Assembly (NCBI RefSeq): GCF_003056055.1
Contig: NZ_PYFP01000003.1
Coordinates: 186,001-250,000 of the forward strand
From: Glaciimonas sp. PCH181
Lineage (GTDB): Bacteria; Pseudomonadota; Gammaproteobacteria; Burkholderiales; Burkholderiaceae_D
Reading direction: 5' to 3'
Length of the DNA stretch: 64,000 nt
Part shown: one piece after another, positions 26,348-35,250 of the stretch
Layout: each line of letters begins with the position of its first letter
Position numbering within the stretch: position 1 is the first letter of the stretch
Made by a program: the position numbers and the translations under genes
The notes under the pieces: generated by a model
What the model was told of the DNA's origin: nothing
Database searches by the model: none
The model's input: the letters and a program-made list of their open reading frames with translations, nothing else

Positions 26348-27767
26348 CCTGCGTTTTCGCCTGCTGTTATGGCTGCTGATCCCGCTGGCGATATATATCA
26401 TCGTGAGCGCAGCATTTTCTTACCGCAGTGCGCAGCAGACCGCCGATCTGATTCAAGACCGTGCCCTGCTCACATCAGCGCAAGTCATCGCCAGCGATAT
26501 CACCTGGCTGGATGGCATACCGCAGGTTAGCGTCGATCCGGCTGCGCTAGAACTGTTCTCTTCGCCACAGCAGGATCATGTCTATTACCAGATCATCACA
26601 AGCAAGGGTCGGTTAATGGCGGGTCGCCCGGACTTACCCGATACCATCGATTTTAGTCAAACGACGCCAAAATTTATTACCCAACAATACGAGCAGCAGA
26701 CTATTCGGATCGCCACTGAGGTACGCTCTTTGTACGATACTGGAAGCCGCATAAATATCGCGATTCGGGTAGCGCAAACTATGCGTGGCCATGATCTGAT
26801 GTTGGCCGATCTTTGGCGACCGTCTTTGCATCGCCAGATCGCCATGTTAATTCTGGCTATCGCATTAGTCGTTATCGGTCTGACGATTGAACTGCGTCCG
26901 ATTTTACGTCTGAAAGATGATCTCGCGACACGCGACCCCATGTCGCTATCACCGATTAAAGCCGCCCAGTTACAAGGAGAATTACGCCCCATTGTCGATG
27001 CGTTTAATCACTACATTCAGCGCCTTAACACGCAAGTCGCGGCCCAAAGACGCTTCATTGCAGATGCCGCGCATCAGCTTCGTACACCATTGACATTGAT
27101 CGATTCGCAAATCCAGTTCGCCCGAAAAATAACCGATCCGACACGCCGCAGCGAAGTACTTGAAGCGATGCAGGAAAGCAGCCGCAGCATGGCCGACCTT
27201 ACCGATAAATTGCTACTCTTGTCGCAGGCAGAGGTGGCCAACAGTCACGCGGTTTTACATCAATCGGTTGATCTGGTGAAAGTCGTCACGACGGTACTGG
27301 AAGATATTGTGAATCTTGCGCAACGCAAAAATATTGATCTGGGCATTGAGCGTCAGACGCCCGAGGCGTTGGTCATCGGCAATGAAGCCCTGTTCACAGC
27401 GATGATTATGAATTTGGTGGATAACGCGATTCGCTATACGCCACGCAATGGCAAGGTCACCGTTAGTATCAATGTAAACGCAGCTCCTAACACGGCAATA
27501 AATAACACGGGATTAAAGGTGCCGTTCGTTGAGGTCATAGTTGCCGATAATGGCCCCGGCATTCCCGCAGAGATACGCAGCCGCGTGTTTGAACGGTTTT
27601 ATCGCCATGCTGCGCCTGGACAACACGGCACCGGGCTGGGCCTGGCCATTGTTAAAGAAATCGTCCTTGCAGCGCAAGGCGCAGTGACGCTGGGTATCGG
27701 TCCGCAGAACATTGGCCTGATGGTGCTAGTCCAATTGCCGCTGGCAACCTCAATTAAAAGCACTTAA
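26337..27767 (+). CDS. sensor histidine kinase (TctE-like)
   Basis: A 476-aa membrane kinase. Helix 1 about 6-28; periplasmic 2CSK_N sensor domain about 30-165 (VYYQIITSKGRLMAGRPDLP); helix 2 about 165-185; then HAMP-like linker. H-box FIADAAHQLRTPLTLIDSQI, N-box NLVDNAIRYTPRNG, G1 VADNGPGIP and G2 GTGLGLAIV are intact, so kinase activity is expected. It overlaps the response regulator by 11 bp. The sensor type is that of TctE, which responds to tricarboxylates, but the ligand here is unknown. Confidence 0.93.
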   Translation: MIVSLRFRLLLWLLIPLAIYIIVSAAFSYRSAQQTADLIQDRALLTSAQVIASDITWLDGIPQVSVDPAALELFSSPQQDHVYYQIITSKGRLMAGRPDLPDTIDFSQTTPKFITQQYEQQTIRIATEVRSLYDTGSRINIAIRVAQTMRGHDLMLADLWRPSLHRQIAMLILAIALVVIGLTIELRPILRLKDDLATRDPMSLSPIKAAQLQGELRPIVDAFNHYIQRLNTQVAAQRRFIADAAHQLRTPLTLIDSQIQFARKITDPTRRSEVLEAMQESSRSMADLTDKLLLLSQAEVANSHAVLHQSVDLVKVVTTVLEDIVNLAQRKNIDLGIERQTPEALVIGNEALFTAMIMNLVDNAIRYTPRNGKVTVSINVNAAPNTAINNTGLKVPFVEVIVADNGPGIPAEIRSRVFERFYRHAAPGQHGTGLGLAIVKEIVLAAQGAVTLGIGPQNIGLMVLVQLPLATSIKST

Positions 27768-28100
27768 AAAACACGCCGTTATTCACGGGAATTTAATCCA
27801 ACCGCACAAAAATATTGCAAATCGGAATATTTTTACAAAAAAATCCGACGTATTTTAGCCATATTTGGCCACCGGCCATCATTGTTTATCATCTGGTTTG
27901 GAGGGAATTTTTATCCCTCCACCACACTTCCGCTCGTCATACTTCGCAATAAACAGTGTTGCGTAATTACACCAATCCATTACAAAACCATACTTTCGAA
28001 AGCTAGAAGAAAGCTTGGCGCTTTTATACTCGGCCACGCTGATCGAACATATCGCTCAGTGCAAACAAGCAAAAAAAACTTTAGCCATCAGGAGACGATT
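27768..28100. other. 333-bp gap between kinase and porin
   Basis: AT-rich leader and promoter region of the porin. AAAATATT-GCAAATCGG-AATATTTT at 27809-27833 is a perfect 8-bp inverted repeat. It could be a weak terminator of the two-component genes or an operator. A frame open through this region runs into the porin but has no signal sequence or ribosome site until 28090. Confidence 0.4.
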
Positions 28101-29240
28101 TTGAAAAAAACAGTATTCGCGCTAGCGACGCTAGCCGCATTGGGTTCTTCCGGCACTGCACTTGCGCAGTCTAATGTAACGATCTACGGTTTGATCGACG
28201 CCACCATTAGCACGACGAATAACGCCGACAGTAAAGGAGACCGCCTGACGCAAATACCGGTCGCATGGTTCAGTGGTAACCGCATCGGATTCCGGGGCCA
28301 GGAAGATCTCGGCAGCGGCCTCAAGGCCATGTTCAAACTGGAAGCTGAGTTCGTCGTTGGCACAGGCGAAATGGATACGCCGGGCGTTTTGTTTAACCGT
28401 GATGCATGGGTCGGTATGCAAAGCGACGATCTTGGTCGCCTGACGCTGGGCCGTCAAAACACACTTGCCCGGGACTTTGCACAGGTCTACGGCGACGCGT
28501 ATGGCTCGGATAAACTTGGTCTGGAAGAAGGCGGCTTCACCAATAATAATAACTTCAAGCAAATGATTTTTTACGCCGGCAGCGCTACTGGCACGCGTTA
28601 TGACAATGGCGTAGTCTGGAAGAAAGTATTTAACAATGGTCTGGTCGCTGGCTTAGGCTATCAATTTGGCGAAGTCGCGGGAGCGTTTTCCAATAACACC
28701 ACCAAGTCCGTGGCGCTCGGCTACAACGGCAGCAATTTTGTGGTTTCCAGTTTTTATAACGAGGCAGATGTCGGCAACTCACTCAACCGATCAACGGAGC
28801 AGCATAAATCCTATTCATTGGGCGGTAGTTATTTCTTTAATAGTCTGGTGCGTTTGAACACCGGTTACTTTCATTACACCGCAGAGCAAGGCGCACTAGG
28901 CAAACGTAAAGACGACGCGTACACAGTATCGGTTAAGTTCACGCCACAAGGTCAGATGGATTATGAACTCGGCTATCAGGCAATGAAGGCCAAGAATGCT
29001 GCTTACAATGTGGCCGGTACAAGTACCCTCAACGCCTACTCTAACGCTAGCTTTTCTACAGCGACGGGAAGCGGCAAGAAATCTACGATCTTCGGCTCCG
29101 CTTTCTATCATTTGTCCAAGCGGACTGAACTGTACCTTGCTGCCGATTACATGAAGCTCAGCGATGGCTATCGTGTCGCCTCTACTAACGGATTCAAAAA
29201 CCAAACTGAATTAGCAGCGGGTATGCGCACGCGTTTTTAA
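28101..29240 (+). CDS. trimeric porin with TTG start codon
   Basis: A 379-aa Gram-negative porin. The signal peptide KKTVFALATLAALGSSGTALA is followed by QSNVTIYGLID, the same mature N-terminus as the porin at 827. Strand motifs: GNRIGFRGQEDLGSG, FNRDAWVGMQ and RLTLGRQNTLARDF; it ends TRF. TTG at 28101 is chosen because AGGAGA lies six bases upstream and the signal peptide begins exactly there; no ATG is suitably placed. It follows the TctDE-like pair, so substrate-dependent induction along with the ABC importer is plausible. Confidence 0.93.
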   Translation: MKKTVFALATLAALGSSGTALAQSNVTIYGLIDATISTTNNADSKGDRLTQIPVAWFSGNRIGFRGQEDLGSGLKAMFKLEAEFVVGTGEMDTPGVLFNRDAWVGMQSDDLGRLTLGRQNTLARDFAQVYGDAYGSDKLGLEEGGFTNNNNFKQMIFYAGSATGTRYDNGVVWKKVFNNGLVAGLGYQFGEVAGAFSNNTTKSVALGYNGSNFVVSSFYNEADVGNSLNRSTEQHKSYSLGGSYFFNSLVRLNTGYFHYTAEQGALGKRKDDAYTVSVKFTPQGQMDYELGYQAMKAKNAAYNVAGTSTLNAYSNASFSTATGSGKKSTIFGSAFYHLSKRTELYLAADYMKLSDGYRVASTNGFKNQTELAAGMRTRF

Positions 29241-29302
29241 TCGCAATACTTGCTCGTCATATGACGATCTGTTGTCCATCTTCTCTGTAGTAAATTTCAG
29301 TT

Positions 29303-29339
29303 CGATGCGGAGCCGCTCCCGCCGCATCGACGTTTTTTT
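29303..29339 (+). terminator. Rho-independent terminator after porin
   Basis: CGATGCGG ... CCGCATCG, an 8-bp GC-rich stem with an 11-base loop, followed by ACG and seven T. It lies 60 bp after the porin stop. The rest of the gap up to 29611 shows no gene. Confidence 0.9.
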
Positions 29340-29611
29340 GCAGCTTTGGAAGATAGTCCGATCAGAGTGGGCAATCTGCTAACAATAAGATAACCATATC
29401 CGACGATGCACGCCAGATTTTCTAAACGTGTAATCGGATTGATATTATTTTCTTCTGCGCACGCGTCATTCCCGCCAGCATTGCCCATGCAGGCAAATAG
29501 CAAGAATCTGCGCCTTCCCCTCATAACTAGGTAAATTGAAAATCGGCTATGTCTAGCCTAAGTTTCGTACTTCAGACTGCGCTTTGTCTTCCTATCCTTC
29601 TGGAGTGCACG

Positions 29612-30418
29612 ATGAGTAATGTACCAATACGAATAACGTCTCAACGCATAAACAAAGTGCCAGAAATCGCGTTAATTTTTTGGATCATCAAAATGATGTC
29701 CACCACGGTGGGCGAAACAGCGGCTGATTATCTCAACGCAGATCTGCATTTTGGACTGATCGGCACCTCCGTTGTCACTGGAGCATTGCTTGTCATCGCA
29801 TTATTTTTCCAGATTCGCGCAAAGCGTTACATTCCCTCGCTGTACTGGATCGCAGTGGTTTTAATCAGCGTGTTTGGCACGCTCATTACCGACAATCTGA
29901 GCGACAACCTTCATGTGCCGCTGGCCCTCTCAACAATCGTGTTCGGTATCGCACTTTGCGTGACGTTTGGTGCGTGGTATAGAAAAGAAAAAACTTTATC
30001 GATCCGTTCGATCGATACCGTTAAACGTGAATTATTTTACTGGACAGCAATTCTGTTCACATTCGCTTTGGGCACAGCTGCCGGCGACTGGGTAGCTGAA
30101 GGCTTGCATCTTGGCTATCCCTCTACCACGTTATTATTCGGTGCGCTGATCGCCGCTACTGCCCTCGCCCACTACGGTCTGAAAGCCAATGCTGCCACCT
30201 GTTTTTGGATTGCGTATGTCCTCACGCGGCCCTTTGGCGCTGCATGTGGTGACCTTCTGTCTCAACCCCTAAAAAACGGCGGACTAGGCTTCGGTACCGT
30301 AGGTATCAGTGCTTTCTTTTTGGTGACAATCATTGTTTTGGTAGCTTATCTGTCGGCTACCCAAAAAAACCGTGATAACCGACACACCCAACAAGAACAA
30401 AGGGCGAGGCCCGGATAA
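29612..30418 (+). CDS. COG4705-like polytopic membrane protein with four internal repeats
   Basis: A 268-aa inner-membrane protein with about eight helices. Four units recur, each with Gly and an acidic residue in a membrane helix: TTVGETAADYLNADLHFGL, FGTLITDNLSDNLHVPL, LGTAAGDWVAEGLHLGY and FGAACGDLLSQPLKNGGLG. It resembles the uncharacterised COG4705 membrane-anchored family as I remember it. The regular T/G-x-x-x-D spacing would suit a cation path, but that is inference. ATG 29612 has GGAG six bases upstream. Single gene, convergent with a DUF1059 gene 15 bp away. Confidence 0.75.
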   Translation: MSNVPIRITSQRINKVPEIALIFWIIKMMSTTVGETAADYLNADLHFGLIGTSVVTGALLVIALFFQIRAKRYIPSLYWIAVVLISVFGTLITDNLSDNLHVPLALSTIVFGIALCVTFGAWYRKEKTLSIRSIDTVKRELFYWTAILFTFALGTAAGDWVAEGLHLGYPSTTLLFGALIAATALAHYGLKANAATCFWIAYVLTRPFGAACGDLLSQPLKNGGLGFGTVGISAFFLVTIIVLVAYLSATQKNRDNRHTQQEQRARPG

Positions 30419-30432
30419 GGATCACGCCTTAA

Positions 30433-30633
30433 TCAAAGTTTTAGCGGCGGCGTACCTTCCTTGAAGATCTGCTTCAATTGGCTGCGTAATTCTGGTGTGT
30501 CGTTATGCCCATGCACGCTGACTGCGTGTTGTACGGCGGCATCCATCAACTCATCATCGGTATCGGCGGCGATCGCCACTGAACAATTTGAGTCACTCGG
30601 GTATTCGCGGCAATCGATATATTTGCGTGCCAT
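30433..30633 (-). CDS. DUF1059-like small protein
   Basis: A 66-aa soluble protein: ARKYIDCREYPSDSNCSVAI, then DDELMDAAVQHAVSVHGHND. The two cysteines, the acidic DTDDEL stretch and the AxxHAxxxHGHxD pattern are those of DUF1059, a family of small proteins with no assigned function that I know of. Cys and His could bind a metal. GGAGAG is placed well before ATG 30633, so the longer frame is rejected. It is 93 bp before the methyltransferase stop on the same strand's upstream side. Confidence 0.82.
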   Translation of the reverse strand: MARKYIDCREYPSDSNCSVAIAADTDDELMDAAVQHAVSVHGHNDTPELRSQLKQIFKEGTPPLKL

Positions 30634-30725
30634 GATGCTCTCCTTTATCGTTAGATAAAATCTCAGCGAGCTGTGTAAAAGCACTAGCCAGCCTGCACCG
30701 AGACCGTTTGTCGTGCGCGTTGCGC

Positions 30726-31784
30726 CTACGGCCTTGCTTCTAATACAAGGTTAAATGGCGTTTCAGTGGCACGGCGAAAATGGCTGAAACCACCCTTGCT
30801 GACCACGTCCTTTAAACGCGCTTCACCTGCTTGCGCACCCAACCCCATTTGCCCATCTTGCGATAACGACGCAGGCGTGCAAATGAGGGTTGAGGCAGCG
30901 TAAAAAATACGGCCAACGGGATTAAGATTATCCTCCGTCAAGTCATTCGCAAACGGCTCGACGATCATCCAGGTCCCATCCGGTTTCAGTGATTGATGCA
31001 CATGCGCAGCGGCACCGATTGGGTCGCCCATATCGTGCAGACAATCGAAAAATGTGACGAGCTGGTAATCATGACCCGGATAGTCTTTTGCTGCGGCGAC
31101 CTCAAACTTGATGCGATCAGCGACACCGGCTTTCTCAGCCGCTGCCCGCGCAAAACGAATCGACGGCTCATGGTAATCAAATCCAACAAATGTTGACTTG
31201 GGATAAGCTTGCGCCATCAGCACCGTTGATGCGCCATGGCCGCAGCCGACGTCGGCCACCGATGCACCCGCTTTCAGTTTCTCGTCGACACCATCAAGTG
31301 CGGGAATCCATGCGTTGACTAGATTGGCCGCGTAACCGGGTCTGAAAAAGCGTTCGGTGCCATGAAAAAGGGCATGACTATGTTCGTGCCAGCCGACACC
31401 TTTTCCGCTGCGAAACGCGTCTTCGATTACCGGTAAATCCCTGAACATCGATTCACATACCTGGAAGAAACCTGGAATAAATACAGGGCTCGTATCGTCT
31501 GCAAAGCAGAGGGCTTGCTCGGCAGGAAGTTCGTAAGTGAGCTTGGCTGGATTGTATTCAACAAACCCCGCCGCAGCTTGCGCCGCCAGCCATTCACGTA
31601 AATAACGCTCGGTCAAACCGGTACTTTTTGCCAGATCGGCAGAGGTCATTGCGCCTTGTCCTGCCATCGCCCGATATATGCCAAGCTTGTCGCCCAGCAC
31701 GATTAAGGCGGCCGATGCAACCGCGCCGAATTCGCCAACCATACGTCCCATGAATTGTTGCAATTTCTCTTGATCGACTGCCAT
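30726..31784 (-). CDS. class I SAM-dependent methyltransferase with N-terminal winged helix
   Basis: A 352-aa protein. Residues 1-90 are a dimerisation/winged-helix domain of the O-methyltransferase sort (LGIYRAMAGQGAMTSADLAK, TERYLREWLAAQAAAGFVEY). Residues about 165-350 are the Rossmann methyltransferase: motif I ASVADVGCGHGAS, FVGFDYHEPSI for motif II, TFFDCLHDMGDP and MIVEPF. The SAM site is intact. ATG 31784 with AGGAGA seven bases upstream. Acceptor unknown; similar proteins are usually annotated only by fold. Confidence 0.86.
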   Translation of the reverse strand: MAVDQEKLQQFMGRMVGEFGAVASAALIVLGDKLGIYRAMAGQGAMTSADLAKSTGLTERYLREWLAAQAAAGFVEYNPAKLTYELPAEQALCFADDTSPVFIPGFFQVCESMFRDLPVIEDAFRSGKGVGWHEHSHALFHGTERFFRPGYAANLVNAWIPALDGVDEKLKAGASVADVGCGHGASTVLMAQAYPKSTFVGFDYHEPSIRFARAAAEKAGVADRIKFEVAAAKDYPGHDYQLVTFFDCLHDMGDPIGAAAHVHQSLKPDGTWMIVEPFANDLTEDNLNPVGRIFYAASTLICTPASLSQDGQMGLGAQAGEARLKDVVSKGGFSHFRRATETPFNLVLEARP

Positions 31785-32117
31785 GATGTATCTCCTCATC
31801 ATCAGTCAAAATGCAGGTTTTGAATTGCGCGAAGCCGCAATTTTGGCGAGTGCCAACAACCATCAGAACACCTACTGGAAATTAAATATTAGGAATCAAA
31901 AAACCATTTGTCAACGCAGAATTCACGCGGATGGTGAAGCAATTAAATTGCTTTTTTATGCACTTTTTTGATGCGTTTTTCATTGCGCGTTCAACATCCA
32001 TTTCTCTGCGACTACTTGTGCCGTATTTTTATACGTCGACAAAATTTCATGACGATGCAATGATGGCCCCCGCGCATCCGCCAATTTCAGCAGTCCCCTT
32101 TCAGAAGAAGGCATGAC
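31785..32117. other. 333-bp divergent promoter region
   Basis: It lies between the methyltransferase and the acetyltransferase and is AT-rich in its middle. No gene with a ribosome site or known domain and no strong hairpin were seen. It presumably holds both divergent promoters. Confidence 0.4.
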
Positions 32118-32648
32118 ATGACACAAATCGCTATCCCGACAAACAACTTATCCATTAGCTGGGCAGAACAACCAGCACTGGCTGCGCAAATTGCCGAATT
32201 TTTTTGCGCGCACGCCGATGTCGCCTACATCTCTCATGCAGAGCTTCAGGGAGGACGCGCGTTGACGCCGCAAAAATGGCATCCCGATCTGTGGAAAAAA
32301 ATCCATGCACAAGCGTTGCAGACGTTGCAGCACCCCGCCACTGATGGCAGCGCTGATGCGATTGCCTGCGCTTGGATGGACGATCAATTGGTCGGGATCG
32401 CTTTTGTAAGTTTTAGCACGGGCGATTTGCATAATCGATTCGCGGTACTGGATGACATGATCGTTTCGCCTGCCATGCGCGGCAAAGGCGTAGGCCTTCA
32501 GTTTATGGACTGGGTCGCAGCTAGCGCCAAAACCAATGGAATGCAGCGCATATTTCTTGAAAGCGGCATCGCCAATAACGGCGCGCACCATTTTTTTGAG
32601 CGTACCGGTTTCAAGCAAACATCGGTAGTGATGATGCGCGATCTTTAA
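32118..32648 (+). CDS. GNAT-family N-acetyltransferase
   Basis: A 176-aa acetyltransferase. The core is visible from about 85 to 170: VGIAFVSFSTGDLHNRFAVLD, DDMIVSPAMRGKGVGLQFMD (acetyl-CoA pyrophosphate loop R-G-K-G-V-G), then IFLESGIANNGAHHFFERTG, the standard GNAT C-terminal motif. The first 80 residues are less typical and contain AALAAQIAEFF-like helices. GAAGGC precedes the ATG. Single gene; substrate unknown. Convergent with a diguanylate cyclase gene. Confidence 0.88.
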   Translation: MTQIAIPTNNLSISWAEQPALAAQIAEFFCAHADVAYISHAELQGGRALTPQKWHPDLWKKIHAQALQTLQHPATDGSADAIACAWMDDQLVGIAFVSFSTGDLHNRFAVLDDMIVSPAMRGKGVGLQFMDWVAASAKTNGMQRIFLESGIANNGAHHFFERTGFKQTSVVMMRDL

Positions 32649-32650
32649 GT

Positions 32651-32678
32651 CAAGAATAGCGATGCATAGCTATTCTTG
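32651..32678. terminator. bidirectional hairpin between convergent genes
   Basis: CAAGAATAGC-GATGCATA-GCTATTCTTG is a perfect 10-bp inverted repeat exactly between the convergent acetyltransferase and GGDEF genes. No T-tract follows on either side, so it may act as a weak bidirectional terminator or RNA 3'-end stabiliser. Confidence 0.6.
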
Positions 32679-32739
32679 GCGCGCTGGGAGCACTGCAGAT
32701 CAATATGAAAATCGTTGCTCTGATGCACCTTGATGAACG

Positions 32740-34725
32740 TTATTCGGCAGCAATCTCGATCCGATTACGTCCGCCATCTTTGGCCAAATACAGCGCCGCG
32801 TCGCTACGAGAAAGGGATGCGGTAGCGTTAGCATCGGTAGTATTCATAGCAGTGATACCGATGCTGACCGTGATTGCAATGGTGATATCCCCATGCACCA
32901 TGGGCGAAGCGGCAATCCGTTTCTGCAAACGTTGCGCAAAAAAGTTGGCGTCCATAACATTTGCGCCGGACAAAAACAACGCAAACTCTTCACCACCGAC
33001 ACGACCAACAGTATCGCTTTTACGCAGTCCATCGCGCAGAATATTGGCGAAATGTTTGAGTACCAAATCGCCCGTGGTATGACCGTGACGGTCATTGATC
33101 ACTTTAAAGTAATCAATGTCGCACATTAGCACCGCGGTGCGCGTCCCGGTCCCACGCTGAAGCTCCGCCAACTCTTCTTCCATACGCATCATAAAATAGC
33201 GGCGATTAGGTAATTGCGTCAAAAAATCTATCTTGGCGAATTCCTGTAATTCAGTCTCTACGCGTTTACGTTCGGTCACATCGGTAATAAACCCCTGCCA
33301 CAACGTGCTGCCGTCAAGCAAGCGGCGTGGCTGCGCACTTACTTGCCGCCAGCGCAATCCCTGACGCGGCAATGTCACCCGATATTCCAGATACCACGGC
33401 TGCAAATTCAACGCCGATACGTCTAGCGACGCATGATAACCCTCCAAATCATCGGGATGAATGATGGCATCGAGAAGCGCTACATCATCGGTGAGCTGTT
33501 TTGGCGTCAGCTCATAAATATCGCTGACACCCTCGCTGACATAGCGGAAACATGCATCGCCATGCGGCAATTGCAGATATTGATAGACCAGGCCGGGCAC
33601 TTCATTGGTCAGACAGGTAATCAAATCAACGCTTTGCTGCAATCTCTCTGAAAGCGCCCGCATTTCGGAAATATCGGTCGTCGTCCCCAACATCCGCAGC
33701 GCGTTGCCATCGACATCGCGACTCACAACTTTACCGCGGCTCGATATCCATTTATAACTGCCATCCATGCAAAGAATACGATGTTCTACCGCATAAATTT
33801 CTGTCTTCCGATCAAAATGTGCCTGCATCGCGGCTTGAACAAAAGCCAGATCATCCGGATGCACTCGCGTATAACTATCGCTAATATGATGCCATATCTC
33901 TACATCTGGATAACCTAAAATTGCCTTCCAACCGGCGGAGTAATGCATCTCGCCAGTGACGACATTTCTATCCCAAATTCCCGTCCCACTGCCTTCAACC
34001 GCAAGCGCTATTCTGGTTTCGCTCTCGCGCAACGTATTTTCAGCCTTGTGCATCTTGGATTCGGCGCCAATACGCTCAATGGCGATGGCCGCCAAAGCGA
34101 TAAAACCGGCAATGGTTTGTTGGTAGGCTTCCGTGGCGACCACAGGCTTGTCTGCATAACCCACGAAAATGCCTAGCACCGCATTGCTAGCGGATCGGAT
34201 CGGAATCGCCAGACATGCATACAGGCTGTGCTGCAACGCCAGAACGCAAAAGCTGCGCCAGATCAAATTCGCATCAACATTCTCAGTAGCGTTTTGCTCA
34301 GTAGCGTTTTGATTAGTGACATCGGTTGCCAGCTGCTGCGCCCACAGTGCCATGTCGGTATCGATATCAGCCATCGCTTGTATGTAATCGTAGGGCAAAC
34401 GCGGTCCCGCACCCAACCGCAGATAGACACCCTCGTCATCTGGTAAAAATATCGCCCCCGCTAAATCAGGATGCAGCCCTTCAACGCCATTGACGATACA
34501 GAGCAGCGTCTGGTCAAGTGAGGCACTGGCGGCGATATGCGCCAGAGTTAAATTGATGGTCGCCACCAATGTGTGATGTTCGTTGACGGCCACCTCGCTC
34601 GGAACAAGACTCAACGTAGCTAAGCGATCCGCATCTACCGGGAAATTTATCTCTGCAATCAGGCCAATATCTGGCGGAATATTAAAGTGATTTGAATCAC
34701 TGCTAGGCATGTCGAGATCAGGCAT
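32740..34725 (-). CDS. GAF-PAS-PAS diguanylate cyclase
   Basis: A 661-aa cytoplasmic protein without membrane helices. A GAF-like domain lies at about 50-225 (LAHIAASASLDQTLLCIVNG, LYACLAIPIRSASNAVLGIF). A PAS/PAC unit lies at about 240-360 (RIALAVEGSGTGIWDRNVVT), with a second at about 375-490. The GGDEF domain runs from 495 to the end (FLTQLPNRRYF; GRVGGEEFAL near 576). The active site is intact. RKSD five residues before GGEEF is an RxxD inhibitory site. A tandem 15-bp DNA repeat at 34282-34311 encodes NQNATEQNATEN in the GAF domain. Single gene. Confidence 0.93.
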   Translation of the reverse strand: MPDLDMPSSDSNHFNIPPDIGLIAEINFPVDADRLATLSLVPSEVAVNEHHTLVATINLTLAHIAASASLDQTLLCIVNGVEGLHPDLAGAIFLPDDEGVYLRLGAGPRLPYDYIQAMADIDTDMALWAQQLATDVTNQNATEQNATENVDANLIWRSFCVLALQHSLYACLAIPIRSASNAVLGIFVGYADKPVVATEAYQQTIAGFIALAAIAIERIGAESKMHKAENTLRESETRIALAVEGSGTGIWDRNVVTGEMHYSAGWKAILGYPDVEIWHHISDSYTRVHPDDLAFVQAAMQAHFDRKTEIYAVEHRILCMDGSYKWISSRGKVVSRDVDGNALRMLGTTTDISEMRALSERLQQSVDLITCLTNEVPGLVYQYLQLPHGDACFRYVSEGVSDIYELTPKQLTDDVALLDAIIHPDDLEGYHASLDVSALNLQPWYLEYRVTLPRQGLRWRQVSAQPRRLLDGSTLWQGFITDVTERKRVETELQEFAKIDFLTQLPNRRYFMMRMEEELAELQRGTGTRTAVLMCDIDYFKVINDRHGHTTGDLVLKHFANILRDGLRKSDTVGRVGGEEFALFLSGANVMDANFFAQRLQKRIAASPMVHGDITIAITVSIGITAMNTTDANATASLSRSDAALYLAKDGGRNRIEIAAE

Positions 34726-35250
34726 TGTCGTTCCTGTAGCAGATCACCAATTTCCGTTGTCGCTTGCAGAGTGACGGCTTATAGCTTACGGGCTTGAATA
34801 CGCTTGCATTGCCGCCGCGATAATGCACTGCGCAGTCGGCATAGGCCAACCAACGGGTCGATCGCGCTGCGTGGTGCATCGCGATGAAAACTCAGTCTAC
34901 GCATAGTAACTACGTATGTCTATGCGGCAACATTAGAAAATATTGGGAAGTTGTATAGAGTATTTCCGTGCGGCAACCAATATCCCGCATCGTGCAAAGA
35001 AAAATGGCGCACTGCTAGAATTCTAACCAGCAGGAGGCCATTTTTGCAAATATTGCATGGATGTAAGAAAATTCTTAGTTACCGATTAGCAATGCTGTAA
35101 GCTCTTTTTTGCATCCTTATTTTTTTAATAATTAAACAACGCTTTTTAATTTACTTCATTTCACAAAAGCGTTTTAAATCCTTGTTTATTAAGTGCTTTA
35201 AAAATTCGCATCCGTGATCATGTTTTTCTCAATGCGCTAAAAGGTAAAAG
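34726..35250. other. 525-bp intergenic region with two hairpins
   Basis: It lies between the divergent GGDEF gene and the peptide-uptake operon. CGCATAG ... CTATGCG at 34900-34926 encloses TACGTA. AAAAATGGC ... GCCATTTTT at 35000-35045 is a 9-bp stem containing CTGCT/AGCAG inside. The second looks like a small structured RNA or a relic terminator. The last 200 bp are very AT-rich and probably contain the operon promoter. No gene seen. Confidence 0.45.
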
